From positions 1 through 37,002 of the forward strand of contig NZ_QFRW01000014.1 in assembly GCF_003265355.1 (NCBI RefSeq): a DNA stretch of 37,002 nucleotides. Direction: 5' to 3'. Shown here piece by piece: positions 1 to 8,933 of the stretch. The DNA comes from Glycomyces dulcitolivorans. Its GTDB lineage: Bacteria; Actinomycetota; Actinomycetes; Mycobacteriales; Micromonosporaceae. The translations under genes and the position numbers were made by a program. The notes beneath the pieces were generated by a model. The model did not search any database and was not told the origin of the DNA. It saw only the letters and a list, made by a program, of their open reading frames with translations. The first letter of the stretch is position 1. The number at the start of each line of letters is the position of its first letter.

Positions 1-101
1 CAGTCTGGTGAGGCGCCCTAGAGATGATGGGGTTGATAGGCTCGACATGGAAGAGCAGCAATGCTTGGAGTGGACGGGTACTAACCGCCGAGAACTTAAC
101 A
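1..101 (+). rRNA. 23S ribosomal RNA, 3' end (partial)
   Basis: The first hundred bases match the conserved 3' end of bacterial 23S rRNA: a segment like gttgataggct, then tggaag, and the near-terminal gggtactaaccgccgag before aacttaac. The 5' part lies outside the window. The 3' boundary is approximate and was set by analogy with the E. coli end. A 5S gene follows about 150 nt downstream in the same orientation, as in a normal rrn operon. Confidence 0.93.
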
Positions 102-249
102 CATACACGGACCTTCAAGGGTCAGGTAGAAACGACATTCACGCACGCTATGCGATTCTGAGACAACACATGCTCAGGCTCGATCGCACCACCACGCCCT
201 CGGGTGTGTGCTGGTCGCGGATCGTCGAGCAGACCCGTCTCATGGGTTT
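102..249 (+). other. 23S-5S internal transcribed spacer
   Basis: This 148-nt stretch joins the 23S and 5S genes. No tRNA-like cloverleaf was seen. An open reading frame crosses it and both rRNAs, but it is incidental. Confidence 0.7.
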
Positions 250-367
250 GTTTGGTGGTGAGAGCGGAAGTGACACACCCGGTCCCATTCCGAACCCGGT
301 CGTTACGGCTTCCAGCGCCGATGGTACTGCACCCGAGGGGGTGTGGGAGAGCAGGACACCGCCAAAC
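250..367 (+). rRNA. 5S ribosomal RNA
   Basis: The ends GTTTGGTGG and CCGCCAAAC pair to form helix I. Inside are the conserved 5S blocks CCCATTCCGAACCCGG, CAGCGCCGATGGTACTG and GGGAGAGCAGGAC. The length of about 118 nt is normal. It is the last rRNA of the operon and a strong hairpin follows 13 nt later. The exact ends may be off by one or two bases. Confidence 0.96.
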
Positions 368-380
368 ATCTACATACGAG

Positions 381-410
381 AGGCCCCCACCGACAGGTGG
401 GGGCCTTCTT
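381..410 (+). terminator. rrn operon terminator
   Basis: An 11-bp GC-rich stem (381-391 with 396-406) closes on the loop GACA and is followed by TCTTTG. It sits just after 5S rRNA. The convergent small gene ending at 418 abuts the hairpin, so it may terminate both directions. Confidence 0.88.
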
Positions 411-417
411 TGCATGC

Positions 418-567
418 CTAAGAGGAAGTGGAGAGCGCGTCTCTCACTTTGGCAACGCCAACGCCGATGCCGAAGATCGCGCCTGTCACCAGGAACGTCA
501 ATAGCGACACGGTCACTAGTGCGATCGCGATTCCGATAGCTCCGACGACGCTAAAGAATGTGCTCAC
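418..567 (-). CDS. small hydrophobic membrane protein (49 aa), function unknown
   Basis: I do not recognise a family. The GTG at 567 was chosen because a strong ribosome-binding site GGAGGAGG lies 4-5 nt upstream on the minus strand; an in-frame ATG further up has no such site. The protein is MSTFF followed by a nearly continuous hydrophobic stretch (about residues 5-40, rich in Val, Ile, Leu, Gly) and a short polar tail AKVRDALSTSS. That fits one long or two short membrane segments. It converges on the rRNA operon and probably shares its terminator. The strong Shine-Dalgarno and clear hydrophobic pattern suggest a real gene. Confidence 0.6.
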   Translation of the reverse strand: MSTFFSVVGAIGIAIALVTVSLLTFLVTGAIFGIGVGVAKVRDALSTSS

Positions 568-610
568 GTGGCCTCCTCCGTTGCAGGCTCTGGGTGTTGC
601 CCTACAGGTA

Positions 611-641
611 TTGTCCCACATCGATGAATCAACCGTAGTAT
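611..641 (+). promoter_or_regulatory. candidate promoter of the gene at 669
   Basis: TTGTCC (611-616) and TAGTAT (636-641) resemble -35 and -10 boxes with a rather long 19-nt spacer. A transcript would start near 648, about 20 nt before the GTG at 669. The PafBC-type promoter pattern does not fit here. Confidence 0.35.
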
Positions 642-668
642 GCATCACAAGTTAGTTAGGTCACATTA

Positions 669-1193
669 GTGGACATTGGTTCAATCTCTCGTCTTCCTGT
701 AGCTCCTCTACCGCCGTCGGCCTCGCGCCGGCTCGCCGCGGTGGGGCGGGATCCGATCAATCTGCATCGGGCGCTCGGGCATGCGCCGGCGCTGCTGGCG
801 CCGGTGCTCGACCTCATTCACGCACTGCGGTTCGACGCGACGGTGGCCCGGTCGCTGCGGGAGCTCATGATCTGCCGGATCGCACAGCTGGAGGGGTCGG
901 ACTACGAACTGGCGCACCACCTTCCGATGGCCGCCGAGTCGGGATTGGACTCCGAGCAGTTGGCGTCCATCGCGGACTGGCGCGGGGCGGCGTGCTTCGA
1001 CGAGCGGCAGCGGGCGGTGCTCGGGTACGCCGAGCACCTCGGGGCCGGGGCCGAGCGGGACGACGCGGCGCTCGACAAGTGCTTCGGGCCGGTCGAGCAG
1101 ACCGAACTGACGGTCACGGGTGCCACGTACATCGCCCTCGCGCGGATGCTGCGGGCCCTTGACGTGCGGATCGACGGGTCGCCGCTGGGCTAG
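669..1193 (+). CDS. carboxymuconolactone decarboxylase/AhpD-like family protein
   Basis: The 174-residue protein has the alpha-helical CMD core. The segment SLRELMICRIAQLEGSDYELAHH (about residues 61-83) matches the family pattern of a glycine-containing helix leading to YE-x2-HH, and the later helices AVLGYAEHL and VTGATYIALARMLRALDV also fit. The AhpD CXXC redox pair is absent, since only an isolated Cys precedes the motif. A peroxidase-reductase role like true AhpD is therefore unlikely and the substrate cannot be named. The start is GTG at 669; the ribosome-binding site is weak (TAGG). It appears to be a single-gene unit before the MFS transporter. Confidence 0.75.
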   Translation: MDIGSISRLPVAPLPPSASRRLAAVGRDPINLHRALGHAPALLAPVLDLIHALRFDATVARSLRELMICRIAQLEGSDYELAHHLPMAAESGLDSEQLASIADWRGAACFDERQRAVLGYAEHLGAGAERDDAALDKCFGPVEQTELTVTGATYIALARMLRALDVRIDGSPLG

Positions 1194-1319
1194 TCCGGGG
1201 ATTGGAACCACTCCCGCCGGGGTAGGTGCGGATTCCGGCAATTCGTGATCTACACGGCAATAGCGGCTTAGGATTCGGGCACGTGTGGTATCGGTTCAAG
1301 TCGCCTACGGGAGTGAGTG

Positions 1320-2765
1320 ATGACGACAGACAATGAGGGTCTGCTGCCCGGCGAACCCGTGGGGCCCACCGGGTCGGCGCTGTTCGTGTCGATCGCCGCG
1401 GCCCTGGGCGGATTCCTGTTCGGATACGACACGGCCGTGATCAACGGGACCACCGGCGCCCTTGAGACGCAGTGGGGGATCGGCTCGGTCGAGACCGGCG
1501 TCGTCGTCTCGTCGGCGCTCCTGGGCTGCGCGGTCGGTGCGTGGTTCGCGGGCTCTCTGGCGAACAAGATCGGCCGGCCCAAGGTCATGATGCTCGCGGC
1601 GATCGTCTTCTTCGTGACCTCGCTGGGCAGCGCCCTGGCGACCGGCCCGGTGGACCTCACGATCTGGCGCGTCATCGGCGGCTTCGCGATCGGTGCGGCC
1701 AGCGTCATCGCCCCCGCGTACATCGCCGAGATCTCGCCCGCGCACCTGCGCGGCCGGCTCGGTTCGTTGCAGCAGTTCGCGATCGTGCTCGGCATCTTCG
1801 GCGCCCTGATCGTCAACTACGGCATCCAGGCGTCGGCCGGCGGCGCGAGCGGCGAGGTCCCGTGGGGCGGCACCGCGTGGCGGTGGATGTTCGCCGCGGC
1901 TGCGATCCCGGCCTTCGTGTACTTCATGTTCTCGCTGAACATCCCCGAGTCGCCGCGCTACCTGGTGGCGAAGCAGCAGCTCGACAAGGCCCGCATGGTC
2001 CTGCTGAAGTACGTCGGCGGGAACGTCGACCACAAGATCATCGAGATCCAGGGGACGCTGACCAGCGACCACCCGCCGCGCATCTCCGATGTGCGCGGGC
2101 CGCGGTTCGGCCTGCTGCCGATCGTGTGGGTCGGCATCTTCCTGTCGATGTTCCAGCAGTTCGTGGGCATCAACGTCATCTTCTACTACTCGACGTCGCT
2201 GTGGCAGTCCGTCGGGTTCAGCGAGAACGACGCGTTCCTGACCTCGGTCATCAACTCGATCGTGAACATCGCCGGTACGATCCTCGCGATCTACCTCGTG
2301 GACCGGATCGGCCGCAAGAAGCTGCTGCTGTGGGGTTCGGCGATCATGTTCGTCGCGCTCGGCACCATGGCCGTCATCTTCGCGTCGTCGCCTGTGGACG
2401 CCGACAACAACCCGGTCCTCAGCGACGCGGCCGGCGTCATCGCGCTGATCGCAGCGAACGTGTTCGTGTTCGGCTTCGCGTTCACCTGGGGCCCGGTCGT
2501 GTGGGTGCTGCTGGGGGAGATGTTCCCCAACCGGATCCGCGCCTCGGCGCTCGGCGTCGCCGCAGCCGCGCAGTGGATCTCCAACTGGCTCATCACCGTC
2601 ACGTTCCCGGAGCTGGCGCAGACCGGCCTGTTCCTGGCGTACGGCCTCTACTCGCTGTTCGCGCTGATCTCGTTCGTCTTCGTGTGGAAGATGGTGCGCG
2701 AGACCAAGGGCATCGAGCTGGAGGACATGGAGGACCTCGAACGGGGTCCGGTCCAGACCACCTGA
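1320..2765 (+). CDS. sugar porter (MFS) transporter
   Basis: The 481-residue integral membrane protein of the major facilitator sugar porter family (XylE/GLUT type) probably imports a hexose or pentose, likely by proton symport. Family signatures include GGFLFGYDTAVINGT in TM1, AYIAEISPAHLRGRLGSLQQ after TM4, PESPRYLV before the central loop, QQFVGINVIFYYS in TM7, DRIGRKK after TM8, and PVVWVLLGEMFPNRIRASAL around TM10. The C-terminal VRETKGIELEDME is also typical. ATG 1320 was preferred over the adjacent GTG 1317 because GGAG at 1310-1313 then has a 6-nt spacer. It is monocistronic, with a strong terminator 15 nt after its stop. The exact sugar cannot be read from sequence. Confidence 0.93.
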   Translation: MTTDNEGLLPGEPVGPTGSALFVSIAAALGGFLFGYDTAVINGTTGALETQWGIGSVETGVVVSSALLGCAVGAWFAGSLANKIGRPKVMMLAAIVFFVTSLGSALATGPVDLTIWRVIGGFAIGAASVIAPAYIAEISPAHLRGRLGSLQQFAIVLGIFGALIVNYGIQASAGGASGEVPWGGTAWRWMFAAAAIPAFVYFMFSLNIPESPRYLVAKQQLDKARMVLLKYVGGNVDHKIIEIQGTLTSDHPPRISDVRGPRFGLLPIVWVGIFLSMFQQFVGINVIFYYSTSLWQSVGFSENDAFLTSVINSIVNIAGTILAIYLVDRIGRKKLLLWGSAIMFVALGTMAVIFASSPVDADNNPVLSDAAGVIALIAANVFVFGFAFTWGPVVWVLLGEMFPNRIRASALGVAAAAQWISNWLITVTFPELAQTGLFLAYGLYSLFALISFVFVWKMVRETKGIELEDMEDLERGPVQTT

Positions 2766-2779
2766 CACGCAGACGTGTG

Positions 2780-2815
2780 AAGCGGGGCGCCCGATCGGGC
2801 GCCCCGCTTCTGTTT
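2780..2815 (+). terminator. terminator between the MFS gene and the convergent permease gene
   Basis: A 14-bp near-perfect GC-rich stem (2780-2793 with 2796-2809) is followed by TCTGTTT. It separates two convergent genes and probably works in both directions. Confidence 0.88.
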
Positions 2816-2836
2816 CCCCCGCTGCTGGAGAAGGTC

Positions 2837-5383
2837 CTACTGGTAGGAGATCGCGCCGAGGATGTTGACCTTGGAGGCCCGCACCGCCGGGGCGATCGCG
2901 GCGACGAGTCCGACGAGGACGGCCGCGCCGAAGTAGGCGGCGATGAGCGCGGTCGGGACCGCGAACGACTCGACGCCCTTGGAGACGAGCGCCTGCTGGA
3001 CGGCCCAGCCGAGGAGCAGGCCCGTGCCGATGCCCAGGAGGGCCCCGAACAGGGCGATCGTGACGCTCTCGACGGTGACCATGCGGGTGGTCTGGCCGCG
3101 GGTCATGCCGATGGCCCGGAGCATCCCGAGTTCGCGGGTGCGTTCGAGGACCGACAGGACCAGCGTGTTGATCACCCCGATGACCGCGACGATCATCGCC
3201 AGCGCCAGGAGCAGCTGGATCGCGATGATGGCGTAGTCGAAGAACACCGTGACCTGCGCGAGGTACTCCTCGTGGTTCTGGACGCTGACCGCGGGCTCGT
3301 CGGCGAGGATGTCCTCGACCGAGGCGGTGACCGCGTCGACGTCGGCGCCGTCGGCGACGTCGACCAGGGCCGTGGTCGGCTTGGGCGTGTAGAACTCGCC
3401 GGCGTAGGACGGGTCGACGTACCAGCCGTCGGTGTCCTCGTTGTCGGCGAGGAGCGCGACCACGGTGAACTCGTGGGCCTCGGTGCCGCGGCTGAACGTC
3501 GCCGAGACGGTGTCGCCGATGCCGACGCCGAGCTGCTCCGCGGCCGACTCGTTGACGGCGGTCTCGGCTTCGCCGAGGCCGTCGAGCGAGCCGTCGGCGA
3601 CCTCGCCGCCGAACAGCTCAAGGCCGCCCTGGAGGTCGGAGGTGGCGTTGACGTACTGCTCGGTGCCGTCGACCTGGGCGAGGTCGTAGTAGAGCTCGAC
3701 GGCGGCCGCGACGCCGTCGGCGTCCCGGATGTCGTCCATGAGGGCCGGGTCGAACGTGGCGGGCACGCTTGAGGTGACCGGGCCGGTGATGAACAGCTCG
3801 GCTTGGATCGAGGTCTCGAACCGTTCGGCCAGGCTCTCCTTGACGCTGGTGAGCAGCGTGGCCGTGGCGGTCACGAGGGTCACGCCGATCATGAGCGCGG
3901 CCGCGGTGACGGCGGTGCGGCGCGGGTTGCGGGACGCGTTGAGGCGCCCGAGCCGTCCGGCGAAGGACCACGCCCACACCGAGCCCAGCAGGGCCACGAG
4001 CGGCTTCGACAGCCAGGCCGTCAGGAGCGCCACGCCGACGAACACGACGCCCGCGCCGACCGCGGCGGCCAGGAGGTTGGTGCGGTCGGCCTCGAAGACC
4101 TCGTTGAGCCCGAGGACGATGCCGGTCGCGCCGACGAGCGTGATGATCAGGCCGGTGACGGTGACCGCGACGATCGGCTTGTCGGCCTTGGCCGCCTCGC
4201 GCATGGCCTCGACGGGCGGGATCTTGGAGGCCCGCACGGCCGGGACGAGCGCGGAGAGGACGGTGACGCCGATGCCGACGGCGAGTGCCGCGAGCGGGGC
4301 CGTCCACGGGATCGCGAGGCTGGTGCCGGCGGTGTCGAGGAGGTTGTTCGCGACGATCGAGGTGAGGCCCGCGCCGGCGGCGACGCCGATGCCGGCGCCG
4401 ACGACGGAGGCGACCGCGCCGAGCAGGCTCGCTTCGGCGAGCACGGAGCGGATGATCTGACCGCGGGAGGCGCCGATGGCGCGCATCATCGCGATCTCCT
4501 TGAGGCGGCCCGCGATCACGATCGAGAACGTGTTCGCGATGAGGAACACCGACACGAACACGGCGATGAGCCCGAAGCCGAGCAGGAAGTAGCCGATGAC
4601 GTTGGTGACCTCGGCGTTCTCGGCGTTCAGGTCGTCGACGTAGGCCTGGCGGGTCAGCGCCTCGGACTCCGCGCCGATCGCCGGTTCGAGCGAGGCGAGC
4701 AGCTCGGTGGCGCTCACGCCGTCCACGGCGGTCGCGGCGACGGCGGTGTAGACGTCCTCGCCGCCGAAGACCAGGCGCTGCGCCTCCGTCGTGGTGAACG
4801 CGAGTTCCGTTGCGCCCGAGAGCGAGTTGCGGCCGCCGGAGTAGCCGTAGACGCCGACGATCTCGTACCCGGTCTCGTCGGTCGCCAGCGAGTAGGCGTT
4901 GACGGTGTCGCCGAGGCCGAGTCCGGAGTCGGTGACGAACTGGGCGGAGACGGCGACTTCGCCGTCGGTCTCGGGGGCGCGGCCGTCGCGCAGTTCGCGC
5001 TCGACGGACTCGTCGCCCCAGTTGACGGCCATCGTGGGCGCGAGGGCGCCGACGATCTTGCCGTCGTCGCCGATGGCGTTGATCATCCAGGTGACGGTGG
5101 TGCTGACTTCGGCGACGTCGCCGGAGGCCTCGATCGCGTCGAGGGTCTGGGCCGAGACGCCGTCGCGGACGAGCCGGTCGCCCCGGTTCTCGGGTTCGAC
5201 CGGCTGGACGAGGACGTCGGAGCCGGTGTAGGAGTCGCCGCTGAGGTCGTCGACCGTGGCGCGGATGGAGGCGGTCAGGACCAGTGCCGCGGCGATGAAC
5301 GCCGATCCGAGGACGACGGCGAGGCTGGTGAGGATCAGGCGGGCCTTGCGGGCCGCCATCCCCTTGAGGGTGGCGCGGAGCAT
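2837..5383 (-). CDS. FtsX-type ABC transporter permease, copy 1
   Basis: The 848-residue permease is of the MacB/FtsX class with two FtsX domains. An N-terminal membrane anchor (ARLILTSLAVVLGSAFIAAALVLT, about 14-37) precedes a large extracytoplasmic domain. Next come a first three-helix FtsX block (about 265-385, with MMRAIGASRGQIIRSVLAEASLLG), a central membrane pair, a second external domain, and a C-terminal FtsX block with LGMLRAIGMTRGQTTRMVTVESV. Such transporters act on periplasmic or membrane-embedded substrates rather than importing solutes. It starts 3 nt after the stop of its ATPase partner at 5387-6178. The substrate is unknown; an exporter of peptides, lipids or antibiotics is the family expectation. 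It is paralogous to the gene at 6403-8931. Confidence 0.9.
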   Translation of the reverse strand: MLRATLKGMAARKARLILTSLAVVLGSAFIAAALVLTASIRATVDDLSGDSYTGSDVLVQPVEPENRGDRLVRDGVSAQTLDAIEASGDVAEVSTTVTWMINAIGDDGKIVGALAPTMAVNWGDESVERELRDGRAPETDGEVAVSAQFVTDSGLGLGDTVNAYSLATDETGYEIVGVYGYSGGRNSLSGATELAFTTTEAQRLVFGGEDVYTAVAATAVDGVSATELLASLEPAIGAESEALTRQAYVDDLNAENAEVTNVIGYFLLGFGLIAVFVSVFLIANTFSIVIAGRLKEIAMMRAIGASRGQIIRSVLAEASLLGAVASVVGAGIGVAAGAGLTSIVANNLLDTAGTSLAIPWTAPLAALAVGIGVTVLSALVPAVRASKIPPVEAMREAAKADKPIVAVTVTGLIITLVGATGIVLGLNEVFEADRTNLLAAAVGAGVVFVGVALLTAWLSKPLVALLGSVWAWSFAGRLGRLNASRNPRRTAVTAAALMIGVTLVTATATLLTSVKESLAERFETSIQAELFITGPVTSSVPATFDPALMDDIRDADGVAAAVELYYDLAQVDGTEQYVNATSDLQGGLELFGGEVADGSLDGLGEAETAVNESAAEQLGVGIGDTVSATFSRGTEAHEFTVVALLADNEDTDGWYVDPSYAGEFYTPKPTTALVDVADGADVDAVTASVEDILADEPAVSVQNHEEYLAQVTVFFDYAIIAIQLLLALAMIVAVIGVINTLVLSVLERTRELGMLRAIGMTRGQTTRMVTVESVTIALFGALLGIGTGLLLGWAVQQALVSKGVESFAVPTALIAAYFGAAVLVGLVAAIAPAVRASKVNILGAISYQ

Positions 5384-5386
5384 GTC

Positions 5387-6178
5387 TTAGCGGGCCTCTC
5401 CGGCGAGCGGGACGCGGTTCTCGAAGCCGCGCATGGTGTCGATGACGCTGTCGGCGGTGGGCCGGTGGAGGTCCTCGACGATCTGCCCGTCGGCGAGGAA
5501 CACGACGCGGTCGGCGTGCGCGGCCGCGCTCGGGTCGTGGGTGACCATGACGATGGTCTGCCCGAAGTCGTCCACGGACCTGCGCAGGAACCGCAGGACC
5601 TCGCCGCTGGAGCGGGTGTCGAGGTTCCCGGTGGGCTCGTCGGCGAAGACCACCTCGGGGCGGGTCGCCAGCGCGCGGGCGCAGGCGACGCGCTGCTGCT
5701 GGCCGCCCGAGAGCTCGGTCGGCTTGTGGGTCAGGCGCTCCGAGAGGTCGAGGGTCGCGATGATGCGGGCGACCCAGTCCGGGTCCGGCTTGGCCCCGGC
5801 GATGGAGGCCGGCAGGAGGATGTTCTCCTCGGCCGTCAGGGTCGGGAGCAGGTTGAACTGCTGGAAGATGAAGCCGATCTTGTCGCGGCGCAGCTTCGTC
5901 AGGTCCTTGTCGTTCAGGCCCGAGATCTCGGTGTCGCCGATGAGGACGCTGCCGCGGTCGGTGGTGTCGAGCCCGGCGAGGCAGTGCATGAGCGTGGACT
6001 TGCCCGAGCCCGACGGGCCCATGATGGCGGTGAACGCGCCGGAGGCGAACTGGACCGAGACGTCGCGCAGGGCCACGACCTGGGCCTCGCCGGAGCCGTA
6101 GGCGCGCCACACGTTGCTGGCGGTGACAGCGGAGCGGGTCCGGGTGATCTGCGGGGCGGGGGGATTCGCGAGTGGCAT
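5387..6178 (-). CDS. ABC transporter ATP-binding protein (MacB/LolD type), copy 1
   Basis: The 263-residue ATPase has Walker [10 protein letters not shown] (54-62), Q-loop FQQFNLLPTL, signature LSGGQQQR, Walker B VVFADEPTGN and switch VTHD. FQQFNLLPTLTAEEN is typical of the LolD/MacB subfamily that pairs with FtsX-type permeases. ATG 6178 was chosen because AGGAAGG lies about 7 nt upstream. Longer open frames upstream run through non-coding DNA. The partner permease follows after 3 nt. The protein is nearly identical to the ATPase at 8934-9710 across the core, with an 84-nt stretch of identical DNA, pointing to recent duplication or gene conversion. Confidence 0.95.
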   Translation of the reverse strand: MPLANPPAPQITRTRSAVTASNVWRAYGSGEAQVVALRDVSVQFASGAFTAIMGPSGSGKSTLMHCLAGLDTTDRGSVLIGDTEISGLNDKDLTKLRRDKIGFIFQQFNLLPTLTAEENILLPASIAGAKPDPDWVARIIATLDLSERLTHKPTELSGGQQQRVACARALATRPEVVFADEPTGNLDTRSSGEVLRFLRRSVDDFGQTIVMVTHDPSAAAHADRVVFLADGQIVEDLHRPTADSVIDTMRGFENRVPLAGEAR

Positions 6179-6347
6179 GGGAGGGCCTTCCTGGTCGGGT
6201 GTGCTTCCTGTGCCCTTAAGGCTATGGACGCGCCCTTCCGTCCGCTTCGGTCGCGGGGCCACACTCGGGCTCCTCCGGAGGTCGGAGTGTCGCGCCCGGC
6301 CTCCGCAATTCGGCCGATCCTCCGGCTGCCTTTGGACGGACGGACGG

Positions 6348-6377
6348 GAGGGGCGGCGCCTTGCGGCGCCGCCCCTC
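6348..6377. terminator. strong hairpin between the two ABC pairs
   Basis: A 13-bp perfect stem (6348-6360 with 6365-6377) closes on TTGC. It lies just downstream of the copy 2 permease on the minus strand. The T-rich side (TGGTTTCCTTT) follows on the plus strand, not the minus strand. It may be a U-less terminator or an attenuator between the two gene pairs. The rest of 6179-6402 shows only the ribosome-binding site for 6178 and no confident promoter. Confidence 0.6.
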
Positions 6378-6402
6378 TCCTGGTTTCCTTTGGGAATGAA
6401 GG

Positions 6403-8931
6403 CTATTCGTAGGCGATGGCGTTGAGCACGTTCAGCTTCGCCGCCCGCGCCGCCGGGGCGATCGCGGCGAGGAGGCCCACGGCCACGGCCGCGACGAGGT
6501 ACCCGACGATGTAGTTCCACGGGAGCGCGAAGCTCGTCAGGCCCTCCTCTTCGAGCGCCTGCTGGACGGTCCAGCCCAGGCCGATGCCGACCGCGAGGCC
6601 GAGCACCGCGCCGAACAGGCAGATGATGACCGACTCGACGGTGATCATGCGCCTTGCCTGGCCGCGGGTCATGCCGATCGCGCGCAGGAGCCCCAGCTCC
6701 CGGGTGCGTTCGAGGACCGACAGGACCAGGGTGTTGACCACGCCGATGATCGCGATGATGATCGCGAGCGCGAGCAGGATCTGCACCGACGCCAGCAGGT
6801 TGTCGAGCTGGCCGGTCTGCTGGGCCACGAACTGGGCGTTGTTGGAGACGTCCACTTCGGGCTCGTCGGCGAGGATCGCGGACACCTCGTCCTGCACGGC
6901 GTCCACGTCGGCGCCGTCGGCGACCTGGATGTACGCCTGCATGGGCTTGGGCACCGTGAAGTGCGCGATCTGCGCGGGCGCGACCCACCAGCCGTCGGTG
7001 AGCAGGGCGTCGTCGAGGATCGCCTCGACCTTGAGCTGCGTCTCGGTCCCGTCGGCGAAGGTCACCGGGACGGTGTCGCCGAGCGCCAGGCCGTAGTCCT
7101 CGGCGGCGGACTCGTTGACGGCCAGGCCGTCGTCGGGGAGGTTCTCGACCGAGCCTTCGGCGACGGTGCCGCTGAAGATGTCCAGGCTCGTGGCGAGGTC
7201 CTCGCTGGCGAACAGGGCCGTCTGCCGGCCGTCGACCTGGGCGCCGAAGAACTCGCCGTAGAGGTCGCCGACCGCGGCCACGTCGGGCAGCGCCTTGATC
7301 TCGGCGAGCGTCTCGGGCGCGAAGGTGGGGATGTTGGCCCCCTGCTGGCCCATGACGATCAGGTCGGAGTCGAGGTTGGAGTCCGTCAGCTCCTCGGTCG
7401 TCTCCTTGAAGCTGGAGACGAGCGTGGCGATGCCGGTGACGAGCGCGACGGCGATCATGAGTGCGGAGGCGGTGATCGCGGTGCGCCGCGGGTTGCGCCC
7501 GGCGTTGAGCTTGCCGAGGCGGCCCGAGAACGACCACGACATGACCGCGCCCAGCAGCGCCACGAGCGGGCGCGACAGGATCGGCGTGAGCAGCGTGATG
7601 CCCACGAACGCGATGCCGACGCCGCTGAGGAACCCGGGCAGGCCGAGGTCGCCGAGGTTGTCGGTGAGCCCCATGGCGACCAGGACGCCGCCGACTGCGG
7701 TGACCGCGAGGCCCGCGATGGTGATGCCGCGCAGCGGCTTCGGCGGGTTGACCGCCTCGCGCATGGCGGCGACCGGCGGGACGCCGGAGGCCTTGACGGC
7801 GGGGACGACCGCGGAGAGCACGGTGACGCCGATGCCGACGGCGAGCGCCCACAGGGCCGTGGGCGGCACTTCGAGCCGGACGGCGAGGCCGCCCATGAAC
7901 GAGGAGCTGACCAGCTGGGACAGGCCCCAGCCGAGCAGGACGCCGAGCCCGAGGCCGAGGATGGAGGCGATGACGCCGATGATCGCGGCTTCGGCGAGGA
8001 CCGAGCCGACGACCTGGCCGCGTCCGGCGCCGATGGCCCGCAGGAGCGCGAGTTCCCGCTGGCGCTGGGCGACGATGATCGTGAAGGTGTTGATGATGAG
8101 GAACACCGAGACGAACACGGCGACGAGGCCGAAGCCGAGGAAGATGTAGCCCATGATGTCGGCGACGGCCGCGAAGCCCTGCGCCGCTTCCTCGGAGGCC
8201 TCTTCGCCGGTCTGGACCCGGTAGTCGGAGCCGATCGCGTCGGCGATGTCCTCGGTGGAGGCGTCGCCGTCGACGAAGATCGTCATGTACACGTTCTCGC
8301 CCTGGGCGAGCAGGAGCTGGGCCGCGGTGGTGGTGAAGCCCATCTGGGTCTCGCCGGCGAGGGAGTCGCGGTCGCCGGAGAGGCCGAAGACGCCGACGAT
8401 CTCGTATTCGACGCGGTCGGCGGTGTAGGAGTAGGCGGTGACGGTGTCGCCGATGTCGAGCCCGGACTCGGTGACGAACAGGGTGGAGACGATGACCTCG
8501 TCGTCGGCCTGCGGGGCGCGGCCGTCGCGGAGCTCGTTGAGCCCCGGGTTCTCGTCGTTCCAGTTGAATCCGATGGTGGGGGCGAAGGTGCCGACGAGCT
8601 TCCCGTCGGCGCCGATGGCGTTGACCTGGCCGGAGACGTCGCCTTCGGCGGAGTCGACGCCGTCGACGCCGCGGACGGTGTCGAGGACGCCGGCGGGGAT
8701 CAGGGTCGCGCTGGGGGTGTTCCCCTGGGCGGCGGCGGGGTCTTCGGCGGCGGTGACGACCGCGTCGACGCCGGTGAAGGCGTCGGAGATGACACCGGAG
8801 ACGGATTTCTCCATGGTGGCGGTGAGGACCATCGCGGCGGCGACGAACATGGTGCCGAGGACGACGGCGAGGCTGGTGAGGACGAGGCGGGCTTTGCGGC
8901 TCGCCATGCCCTTGAGGGCGGCGCGCAGCAT
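6403..8931 (-). CDS. FtsX-type ABC transporter permease, copy 2
   Basis: The 842-residue permease has the same plan as copy 1. After MLRAALKGMASRKARLVLT and an N-terminal helix come an extracytoplasmic domain, an FtsX block (about 255-375, with LALLRAIGAGRGQVVGSVLAEAA), a central membrane pair, a second external domain, and a C-terminal FtsX block with LGLLRAIGMTRGQARRMITVESV ending AARAAKLNVLNAIAYE. ATG 8931 was chosen because it aligns exactly with the start of copy 1 and lies 2 nt after the ATPase stop. The external domains have diverged from copy 1 much more than the membrane blocks, so the two pumps may recognise different ligands. Confidence 0.9.
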   Translation of the reverse strand: MLRAALKGMASRKARLVLTSLAVVLGTMFVAAAMVLTATMEKSVSGVISDAFTGVDAVVTAAEDPAAAQGNTPSATLIPAGVLDTVRGVDGVDSAEGDVSGQVNAIGADGKLVGTFAPTIGFNWNDENPGLNELRDGRAPQADDEVIVSTLFVTESGLDIGDTVTAYSYTADRVEYEIVGVFGLSGDRDSLAGETQMGFTTTAAQLLLAQGENVYMTIFVDGDASTEDIADAIGSDYRVQTGEEASEEAAQGFAAVADIMGYIFLGFGLVAVFVSVFLIINTFTIIVAQRQRELALLRAIGAGRGQVVGSVLAEAAIIGVIASILGLGLGVLLGWGLSQLVSSSFMGGLAVRLEVPPTALWALAVGIGVTVLSAVVPAVKASGVPPVAAMREAVNPPKPLRGITIAGLAVTAVGGVLVAMGLTDNLGDLGLPGFLSGVGIAFVGITLLTPILSRPLVALLGAVMSWSFSGRLGKLNAGRNPRRTAITASALMIAVALVTGIATLVSSFKETTEELTDSNLDSDLIVMGQQGANIPTFAPETLAEIKALPDVAAVGDLYGEFFGAQVDGRQTALFASEDLATSLDIFSGTVAEGSVENLPDDGLAVNESAAEDYGLALGDTVPVTFADGTETQLKVEAILDDALLTDGWWVAPAQIAHFTVPKPMQAYIQVADGADVDAVQDEVSAILADEPEVDVSNNAQFVAQQTGQLDNLLASVQILLALAIIIAIIGVVNTLVLSVLERTRELGLLRAIGMTRGQARRMITVESVIICLFGAVLGLAVGIGLGWTVQQALEEEGLTSFALPWNYIVGYLVAAVAVGLLAAIAPAARAAKLNVLNAIAYE

Positions 8932-8933
8932 GG

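Noticed and set aside
383-405. CTGTCGGTG on the minus strand near the rrn terminator
   Set aside because: It is part of the terminator stem and the hexamer at the right distance is TCGTAT, not TANNNT.
8-421. Open reading frame across the 23S end, spacer and 5S gene
   Set aside because: It overlaps structural RNA genes and has no ribosome-binding site; the sequence is explained by rRNA.
611-633. TTGTC at 611 as a PafBC site
   Set aside because: No TANNNT occurs at the required spacing.
1305-2768. Long open frame on the minus strand opposite the MFS gene
   Set aside because: It is low-complexity, rich in Arg, Asp and Glu, a typical antisense frame in GC-rich DNA; the plus strand encodes a clear transporter.
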